Assembly (NCBI GenBank): GCA_023265235.1
Contig: JAHFUF010000420.1
Location: forward strand, 1 to 5,286
Origin: Blastocatellia bacterium
Lineage (GTDB): Bacteria; Acidobacteriota; Blastocatellia; Chloracidobacteriales; JADJPF01
Direction of reading: 5' to 3'
Length of the DNA: 5,286 nucleotides
Below are positions 1 to 5,286 of this stretch, in pieces. Each line of letters begins with the position of its first letter. Positions within the stretch are counted from its first letter, which is position 1. The position numbers and the translations under genes are program-made. The notes under the pieces are model-generated. The model made no database searches, was not told where the DNA came from, and saw only the letters and a list, made by a program, of their open reading frames with translations.

Positions 1-23
1 ATTAATATTTAACCAGAGATAGC

Positions 24-29
24 AGAGGT
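24..29 (+). promoter_or_regulatory. Ribosome binding site of the S53 peptidase gene
   Basis: AGAGGT lies 7 bases upstream of the ATG at 37, a good Shine-Dalgarno match at normal spacing, and it supports that start. The preceding bases are AT-rich (TAATAT at 3-8 could pass for a -10 box), but too little upstream sequence is present to call a promoter. Confidence 0.6.
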
Positions 30-36
30 TTAAAAA

Positions 37-2988
37 ATGCTACGCAATTGCTTCCAACAATTTTTTAGTAGAAAAATATTATTAATTACTTTGATTTTAG
101 GGATTTTTGGTGCTGAGGCTTTATATTCTAGGCAAATAGCTTTTTCGGCCAACCGAGATTTAGCAGGCAAAGTTACTTTAATAAGACAAGTACGCTCTGA
201 ACTTAGCCTTGCTAGCTTTGTTGCACCAATGGCTAAAGAAAAGCGTATAAACCTTACTTTAATGTTAAATTTGTCTGATCGTGCTAAATTGGACGCTTTT
301 ATTGAAGAATTACACGATGAAAAATCGCTTCAGTATCGCCAATGGATTACTCCTCAAGAGTTTGGCAAGCGTTTTGGTGTAGAGGAAAGCCAATATCAAG
401 CTATGGTTGATTGGCTAAAATCAGAAGGGTTTGAAGTAACATATACTTGGCCAAATCGTTTAGCTATTGACTTTAACGGTAATGTTGGACAAATAGAAAG
501 AGTTTTTAGAGTAGAGCTTAACCACTATCAATTCCAAGAAAAAGAGTATTTTGCTCCTAGTTATGCTCCAGAAGTTCCAGCAAAGTTTTCTCGTGAAATC
601 CTGCTGATAGCAGGACTAGAAAACTTTTCGGAACCAGAACCTTTAGTAATAGCTCCTCAGTCAAACAAGCTGACAAGAAAAATTAGCACACAAAACACTA
701 GTAACCTTACTGTTAATGGACGTACAGCCCTATCACCAAAAGATTTTCAGGTTGTTTATAATACAAGTCCATTAATTAGCCAAGGGATTGATGGCACAGG
801 ACAAGATATTGCTATTGCTGCTCGCTCTGATTTTAATATTAGCGATGTACAAAAGTTTCGTGCTGATTTTGGATTACCTGCTAACGATCCTAAAAAAGTT
901 TTTCCTTTTGGCCCTGTGGCTAACAGGGGAGGAGTCGAGGAAACAGAAGTCCTACTAGATACAGAACTTTCTGGGGCTGTGGCACCAAAAGCCAATATTC
1001 AAGTGATTATTGCTCCCACGATTAGCCAATCATTACAAGCTATTTATAATAATTTTTCTAATATCCCTATTGTGAGTTTAAGTTTTGGCTTGTGTGAGCA
1101 GCGTTTAATGGATAGCACACAGGCTTTTGACACCCTTTATGCTCAAGGTGTTACACAGGGGCAAACAACTTTTGTTGCTTCTGGTGATGATGGCGCAAAT
1201 GATTGTCGAGATGGGCGTTTAGCTGTTAACGGACTGGCTTCTTCTCCTAATGTAGTAGCGGTAGGTGGCACAAGACTAAATCCAATGTTTAACAGTAGCG
1301 GTGATGCTACTAGTTATGGTGGAGAAGTGGTTTGGAATACTGGCCGAGGTGGTGGTGGTGGGTTTAGTACTGTCTTTCAAAGGCCACCTTACCAAGTTGG
1401 TACAGGAGTTCCTAGAGAGAATAAACGTGCTATCCCAGACGTAGCATTGATGGCTGATCCTCTTGGCCCAGGATACATTATTGTCCAAGGTGGTATTACT
1501 ACATTTATTGGAGGTACTAGTGCAGCGGCTCCCTCTTGGGCAGGGATATTAACCCTAGTAGAACAGTTTAATAAAGGCGTTAGGTTAGGAAATGCTAACT
1601 TCCGTATTTATGCTTTAGGTGCCAATCAAGCCGTTGGTGGGCCAAAAGTTTATAACGATGTGACAGTTGGTGATAATAGTAGTGGGGGAGTTGTAGGTTT
1701 TCCTGCTCAACCTAACTTTGATCTATCTACTGGTTGGGGTTCGGTTAATGCTACAGATTTTGCTATTAATCTTTTTAGCCAAAAAAATGATTTTCAACCA
1801 GTACGTGGTCTTGAAGCGAGTTTACAAGGAACAGACAAAGTAATGCTTCGTTGGCAGTCACCAATGTCATCAATACCATCAACGCCTACATTAGATTTGT
1901 CACAACTAGGAGATAATGATCAAACAGAGTTTTTAGCTATGGAAGAAGGCCAAGCCCCATCCTATCGCTTTGGAGTAGTACATTCTACTCCACAAGAAAG
2001 TACTATTAACCCTGCTGCAAGCGGGCAACCACCACAAATTTCTCATCTACAAGTATCCTTAAAAGGAAAAAATAAAGCCAATGCTAATTTTACTGTCTCT
2101 GATCCTGATGGTGATTTAGGGGCAAAGAGTGGCGTTTCAATTATACTACTAGGTAAGGATCTTAAAGTAGTTACAGGCCCTCGTAATGGTAGTTTATTGC
2201 TTTTTGGAGACAAAGCAGTTTTTAACAAACCGCTAGATTTTACAGGTCAACCCAATGGCAGCTTTCCTTTTACTCTAAAAGGGTTGAAAGGCTTTCCTAG
2301 TGCAGCAATTTGGGCTAGTAGCATTCGTGATGATGCAGGGTTTTTAAACCTAGCCCCTACAGTAACACCTATTAGTGGGCGTGCTGGTGGTGGAGTTGCA
2401 CCAGCAGTTATGAACTCTAATGCGGCAATTTTTGATAAAGATGACACAGTAGGAGTAAACCTTGATGGTCTAGATAATGATGCTGATACAGTAGGAATGA
2501 CCTTAGGTTTTCTTGATAGTAGCAATAGAGTCGTTTTTGCTATTGGTATTGTTGGTGATAATGGACTAGAAAATTTCTCTCCTTTTACACTAGATCTAGT
2601 ACGTAATCCTGTTAAAGGTCAGTCAAAGTTCAATATTAATTTTGCTGTTTCTGGTATTCTTAAAGAAGTGCGGGCAGGTACTTTGAAAACAATATCAGTA
2701 AGTTTAGTCGATAGTAATGGCAATCAAAGTGCTGTAAAAATAATTCCTTTAGCTGGAACTACTCTAACAAATAATTTATTACGTTATAATATTTATCGGT
2801 CTAGTTCATCTCCAGTACTGCTTAGCCCAACAAATTTAGTTGCTACTGTGCCAGCAACAATGACCACTTTTGTTGATAGTGTTTCAGTTAATAGTAAAGC
2901 AACTTTTAACTATATTGTTACCGCAGTTTATGAAAATGGTGAGAGCACTGCTTCTAATGAAGTTTTAGTTACTATAAATAAACCTTAA
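37..2988 (+). CDS. Secreted S53 (sedolisin/kumamolisin-type) serine-carboxyl peptidase with prodomain and split-FN3 C-terminal region
   Basis: This is an exported endopeptidase of MEROPS family S53, made as a self-processing zymogen; family members mostly work at acid pH. Seen: a signal peptide at residues 1-30/38 (basic R3, R12, K13, then a hydrophobic stretch 14-29); a Pro-kumamolisin-type activation domain at about 45-195; a linker at 196-230; and the catalytic domain at about 232-580. By family alignment the catalytic Glu and Asp are E304 and D308 (ExxxD before LSGAVAP), the oxyanion Asp is D384 in SGDDG, and the nucleophile is S495 in GGTSAAAPSW. Spacing between them resembles kumamolisin. 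The calcium site is recognisable as D541-V542 and D562, although the usual glycines before that last Asp are Q558 and N560. After the signal peptide there are only two cysteines, C353 and C390, at positions I recall as paired in related bacterial enzymes, so a disulfide is likely. Residues 587-981 are a beta-rich extension: an FN3 N-half (587-610), an insert of about 300 residues with two similar domains, and an FN3 C-half (914-981). The protein is longer than the usual 550-700 residues because of this tail. The start is supported by the site at 24-29. The gene is intact, and the next gene begins 8 bases after its stop. The tail probably binds a substrate or the cell surface (inference). The physiological substrate cannot be read from the sequence. 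Confidence 0.95.
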   Translation: MLRNCFQQFFSRKILLITLILGIFGAEALYSRQIAFSANRDLAGKVTLIRQVRSELSLASFVAPMAKEKRINLTLMLNLSDRAKLDAFIEELHDEKSLQYRQWITPQEFGKRFGVEESQYQAMVDWLKSEGFEVTYTWPNRLAIDFNGNVGQIERVFRVELNHYQFQEKEYFAPSYAPEVPAKFSREILLIAGLENFSEPEPLVIAPQSNKLTRKISTQNTSNLTVNGRTALSPKDFQVVYNTSPLISQGIDGTGQDIAIAARSDFNISDVQKFRADFGLPANDPKKVFPFGPVANRGGVEETEVLLDTELSGAVAPKANIQVIIAPTISQSLQAIYNNFSNIPIVSLSFGLCEQRLMDSTQAFDTLYAQGVTQGQTTFVASGDDGANDCRDGRLAVNGLASSPNVVAVGGTRLNPMFNSSGDATSYGGEVVWNTGRGGGGGFSTVFQRPPYQVGTGVPRENKRAIPDVALMADPLGPGYIIVQGGITTFIGGTSAAAPSWAGILTLVEQFNKGVRLGNANFRIYALGANQAVGGPKVYNDVTVGDNSSGGVVGFPAQPNFDLSTGWGSVNATDFAINLFSQKNDFQPVRGLEASLQGTDKVMLRWQSPMSSIPSTPTLDLSQLGDNDQTEFLAMEEGQAPSYRFGVVHSTPQESTINPAASGQPPQISHLQVSLKGKNKANANFTVSDPDGDLGAKSGVSIILLGKDLKVVTGPRNGSLLLFGDKAVFNKPLDFTGQPNGSFPFTLKGLKGFPSAAIWASSIRDDAGFLNLAPTVTPISGRAGGGVAPAVMNSNAAIFDKDDTVGVNLDGLDNDADTVGMTLGFLDSSNRVVFAIGIVGDNGLENFSPFTLDLVRNPVKGQSKFNINFAVSGILKEVRAGTLKTISVSLVDSNGNQSAVKIIPLAGTTLTNNLLRYNIYRSSSSPVLLSPTNLVATVPATMTTFVDSVSVNSKATFNYIVTAVYENGESTASNEVLVTINKP

Positions 2989-2996
2989 TAATTTCT

Positions 2997-3920
2997 ATGG
3001 AAAATCAAGATAAAATAATTAATCAATTGGTTGCCGAAGGACGTTGTGCTGTAGATACTCCTCTAACTGAATCAGAAATGGAAAACTTTGATAAGTTTTA
3101 TCGTGTTTTTCTAAATAAAAAGTTAGAAGATAAACTTTCACTCTTAAAAAGTATATTGCTAGTTCGTCGTGGGGACTTACGTCAATATATTGAATATGCA
3201 GCACTATTTCAAAATCGTTATGAAGGGCTAATTCCAGCAAAACAAAGGGATTTACTGCTTAGTTTCCCTTTTGTTTGTAAAGAAGTTTATAACCTAATTT
3301 TTTCCTGTATGGAAACCTATGGTGAAGCAGGTAAAACCGTAGTAGATTTAACTAAGGAACAAGTTAGCGATCATCTAGATCGCACAGAGATGTTTCGCAT
3401 TGATTTAGACACTCTTTTAGGTGCGACCAATGCAATTGTTCCAGAGAGTAAGCAAATGCTAGAAGAGTATTTTGCTAATTCAAACAAAGGATCTGAAGAA
3501 CGATCTTTTAAGTTTTGTTTAATAATTTTGGTTGATCACCCTATGGTTAGCATACTTCCTCATACAGAGCGAAATAATACCTTAGCTATTGCCAAGGTAC
3601 GCGAGTATTTAGAGCAAACTTTTGGTGAACGTTTTGAAGAAAATCCGGTTGAATTTTTTGTAGTAGGTGGAGGTTATATTCGTCGCGAAGGCGAAAAAAT
3701 TATGATAGGGGGTCGTAGTAATATTTTTGATCCATTGTTTGCTGATATTAACAAACCCCTTTCAGAGCTTTATTCTAGCCAGTTTCTTACTTTAAAGTAT
3801 CAGCTAGTAGAACAAATCCTTAGGCTAGAGTTTCCTGATGGGGATTTTGTGATTAATACCAACTCAGGAAAGTCTAGTGCGCTTAGTCCCATTATAACCC
3901 CTACTATAACACTAAGTTAA
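2997..3920 (+). CDS. Hypothetical protein, 307 residues, probably cytoplasmic
   Basis: I do not recognise this protein. It has no signal peptide and no membrane segment. Residues 1-160 are mostly amphipathic-helix-like and rich in charge and Leu/Phe. Residues 170-285 look alpha/beta: a hydrophobic strand FCLIILVD (173-180), a helix (about 193-212), a strand running into a glycine turn FFVVGGGYI (220-228), a charged hairpin REGEKIMIGG (230-239), then SNIFDP and a final helix and strand ending FPDGDFVIN (279-287). The GGG turn, the hairpin and this ending faintly recall the Janus/Ocnus phosphohistidine phosphatase (PHPT1) fold, but the catalytic His is not evident, so no function is assigned. 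The last 20 residues are Ser/Thr/Pro-rich and probably disordered. Four cysteines (17, 94, 104, 174) form no metal-site pattern. The ATG at 2997 is 8 bases after the upstream stop with no Shine-Dalgarno-like sequence before it, which suggests translational coupling to the peptidase gene. Length, uniform AT-rich codon use and fit between flanking genes support a real gene. Confidence 0.85.
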   Translation: MENQDKIINQLVAEGRCAVDTPLTESEMENFDKFYRVFLNKKLEDKLSLLKSILLVRRGDLRQYIEYAALFQNRYEGLIPAKQRDLLLSFPFVCKEVYNLIFSCMETYGEAGKTVVDLTKEQVSDHLDRTEMFRIDLDTLLGATNAIVPESKQMLEEYFANSNKGSEERSFKFCLIILVDHPMVSILPHTERNNTLAIAKVREYLEQTFGERFEENPVEFFVVGGGYIRREGEKIMIGGRSNIFDPLFADINKPLSELYSSQFLTLKYQLVEQILRLEFPDGDFVINTNSGKSSALSPIITPTITLS

Positions 3921-3924
3921 AGGA
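3920..3924 (+). promoter_or_regulatory. Probable ribosome binding site that points to a TTG start
   Basis: AAGGA overlaps the stop of the upstream gene and sits 12 bases before TTG 3937, longer than the ideal 5-9. In this frame no ATG or GTG occurs between the upstream in-frame stop (3913-3915) and residue 1. The next ATG, at 4204, would remove the first three membrane helices. TTG is therefore the best available start. Confidence 0.45.
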
Positions 3925-3936
3925 AAAATATCTGTC

Positions 3937-5286
3937 TTGATTCAAGCTACTATAGTCAGTAATTCTAGACTTTCTTTAGGAAATTATTTTGAGAAATTTT
4001 CTACTATACTACTTTATTGCTGTGCTCTAGCTGCTCCACATAGCATTGCTGGCTCGCAAGGCAGTTTTTTAGCCGCCGCTTTTTTCTACCTTATAAGCTG
4101 TTTTCTAAAAAAACAATTTACTATTAAACGAACCCCTCTAGATCTACCGCTATTAGGGCTATTTGCTTGGGCAGTGCTGTCAGCATGTTTTTCCTATGAA
4201 AGAATGACTAGCTTTAGTGGGTTAAAACAACTAGCTTTTTTTAGTCTATTTTATTTTGTTGCTACAAGGGCTTGTGATGGACAAAGGGCGCGACGGCTAG
4301 CACTTGTATTAATTTGTTCTTGTTCGATTAATGTTGGTTACTCAATCTATCAAAAAACCAAAGGGCAAGGCTTACGTATAGATAAGATTTATTCAGGGGC
4401 TTTAATTAATCGTAGGACTACAGCTATGTTTGTGGAAGGAGATGTACTACTAAAAGCTGATGGTAAAGCAATAACGTCACTACAAGTGCTTTCTGATGCT
4501 GTAGATAACGGCTCAGCGGATAGTATGGTAAAAGTAGAATTTCGTCATAATGAGCTACTCTTAACAGGAGAAATCCTTAGACGGCGTTTTCAAAAGGAAA
4601 AAGAGCTAGTTGGATCTGCTCGTTTTGGCATAGATGTTTCTGCTGCTAGGGATTTTCGCGCTCAAGGTTTTTATAACCATTATTCAACCTATGCAGAGGT
4701 TTTGCAATTAATTACATCGCTTTTGTTTGGTTTTCTTCTTGCTTGCCCAAGGCGGGAAAAATGGTTTTTATTTTTTGGACTCTTAGCTATCGCTTTTAGT
4801 GCTGCACTTATTTTTACCGCAACTCGTGCTCCACTGGTTTCACTTGGGCTGTCAGCCCTTGTCATTACGCTACTTTCCCAAGGACAACGACGTTTGGTTT
4901 TAGTAGGCATTTTGCTAGTCGCTTTACCTGTAGGGGTTTATGCTATTGCTAAATGGCGAGGGGTTGGAATGATTGATCTAAAGGATGGTAGCACAACTTG
5001 GAGACTAGAGGTTTGGCAAGAAGGTCTAGACTTAGTAAAAAAACATCCTGTTTTAGGTATTGGTAAAGGTAGCGAGCGCAAACACTGGCGAGAATGGGGA
5101 ATGTTTCGTAATGGAGAACTCCCCCCAGGGCATTTTCATTCTACTTTCCTACAAATTGCTGTTTGGTGGGGGATACCTGCTTTACTTCTTTATCTAGCGA
5201 CAATAGCACAAGCCATAAGGACTTTTGCTAGCTTTCTTCTAACTGTAAAAGCAGACGCGCTTCATTGGCAACAAAGAGCAATAATA
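3937..5286 (+). CDS. O-antigen ligase/polymerase (Wzy/WaaL-type) family membrane protein with inserted PDZ-like domain, 3' end missing
   Basis: This family transfers or polymerises lipid-linked glycan units at the periplasmic face of the inner membrane during O-antigen or exopolysaccharide assembly. The first 450 residues are present and the frame is open to the window edge. Predicted membrane helices lie at about 21-37, 41-57, 70-86, 96-110, 120-138, 252-270, 276-293, 297-314, 320-338 and 403-430. Family signs are the N-terminal helix pair with AAPHSIAGSQG (32-42); the RAQGFYNHYSTYAEVLQL stretch (241-258) before helix 6; TATRAP (294-299), matching the conserved Arg-containing turn; and the Wzy_C-type periplasmic loop (340-402) with WRLEVWQEGLDLVKKHPVLG (355-374), GIGKG and GHFHSTFLQ (398-406). 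Counting helices from a cytoplasmic N terminus puts both large loops in the periplasm, as expected for WaaL-like enzymes. Unusually, the loop between helices 5 and 6 contains a PDZ-like module (about 143-216). The TTG start is inferred: it gives a complete helix 1, but the ribosome site is distant. The gene follows the hypothetical gene by 16 bases and probably shares its transcript. Ligase, O-antigen polymerase and exopolysaccharide polymerase cannot be told apart here. Confidence 0.88.
   Translation, partial: MIQATIVSNSRLSLGNYFEKFSTILLYCCALAAPHSIAGSQGSFLAAAFFYLISCFLKKQFTIKRTPLDLPLLGLFAWAVLSACFSYERMTSFSGLKQLAFFSLFYFVATRACDGQRARRLALVLICSCSINVGYSIYQKTKGQGLRIDKIYSGALINRRTTAMFVEGDVLLKADGKAITSLQVLSDAVDNGSADSMVKVEFRHNELLLTGEILRRRFQKEKELVGSARFGIDVSAARDFRAQGFYNHYSTYAEVLQLITSLLFGFLLACPRREKWFLFFGLLAIAFSAALIFTATRAPLVSLGLSALVITLLSQGQRRLVLVGILLVALPVGVYAIAKWRGVGMIDLKDGSTTWRLEVWQEGLDLVKKHPVLGIGKGSERKHWREWGMFRNGELPPGHFHSTFLQIAVWWGIPALLLYLATIAQAIRTFASFLLTVKADALHWQQRAII
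4363..4584 (+). other. PDZ-like domain coding segment inside the O-antigen ligase-type gene
   Basis: Residues 143-216 of the membrane protein read like a PDZ domain: a GQGLRI carboxylate-loop-like start (143-148), the hallmark GDVLLKADGKAI (168-179) matching the GDvIl.vdGk.v strand-turn of HtrA/CtpA-type PDZ domains, a helix SLQVLSDAVD (181-190), and two final strands VKVEFRHNELLL (198-209) and GEILRR (211-216). The usual spA..aGl helix before GD is poorly matched (SGALINRRTTAMFVE, 153-167), so this is a diverged copy. Predicted topology places it in the periplasm. Confidence 0.65.

Noticed and set aside
3..8. TAATAT as a -10 promoter box
   Set aside because: The window begins too close upstream to look for a -35 element, and such hexamers are common by chance in AT-rich DNA.
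1348..1362. GGT trinucleotide run, (GGT)4GGG, as a possible slippage or phase-variation tract
   Set aside because: It encodes the glycine-rich loop commonly seen in S53 peptidases, and unit changes would stay in frame, so on/off switching is not expected.
756..2525. Several antisense open frames of 61-92 codons inside the peptidase gene
   Set aside because: They lie wholly within a clearly conserved coding gene, have low-complexity or implausible compositions, and show no ribosome site or recognisable motif; they are shadows of the sense frame.
3019..3240. Antisense 73-codon open frame over the start of the hypothetical gene
   Set aside because: It overlaps a longer, better-placed sense gene and shows no domain or start signal of its own.
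3921..3960. Possible terminator between the hypothetical and ligase genes
   Set aside because: No GC-rich hairpin followed by a T run is present; the segment holds the ribosome site and the start of the next gene.
4689..4910. Antisense 73-codon open frame inside the ligase gene
   Set aside because: The sense strand here encodes well-formed membrane helices and the conserved TATRAP turn; the antisense product is Lys/Arg/Ser-rich with no family resemblance.

Overview
The window is AT-rich (roughly 39% G+C by eye) and is read entirely on the + strand. It holds three closely packed genes. An O-antigen ligase/polymerase-type membrane protein implies a diderm bacterium that builds surface polysaccharide. 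The secreted S53 peptidase with an FN3-type tail, and the wording of both proteins, remind me most of Acidobacteriota (Blastocatellia-like metagenome lineages). That placement is an impression from remembered sequences, made at low-to-moderate confidence. The low G+C is unusual for that phylum.

Layout: 1-36 is a short leader with a Shine-Dalgarno-like site. 37-2988 encodes a 983-residue exported serine-carboxyl (sedolisin/kumamolisin, S53) peptidase with signal peptide, activation prodomain, complete catalytic domain and a ~400-residue beta-rich C-terminal region. 2997-3920 encodes a 307-residue, apparently cytoplasmic protein that I do not recognise. 3937-5286 is the first 450 codons of a polytopic O-antigen ligase (Wzy/WaaL-type) protein. 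It starts at a TTG codon and runs off the right edge.

The gaps are 8 and 16 bp, with no visible terminator or internal promoter, so the three genes look like one transcription unit. No direct biochemical link between them is evident: the peptidase would act outside the cell, the ligase acts at the periplasmic face of the inner membrane, and the middle protein has no export signal.

The two most notable points are architectural. The ligase carries a PDZ-like domain in the periplasmic loop between its fifth and sixth predicted membrane helices. The peptidase's C-terminal FN3 domain appears to be split after its second strand by about 300 residues, and that insert looks like two diverged copies of one beta domain, each with a DxDxD acidic loop. 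There are no RNA genes, mobile elements, CRISPR arrays or long DNA repeats that I can see, and no gene-free stretch above 40 bases.
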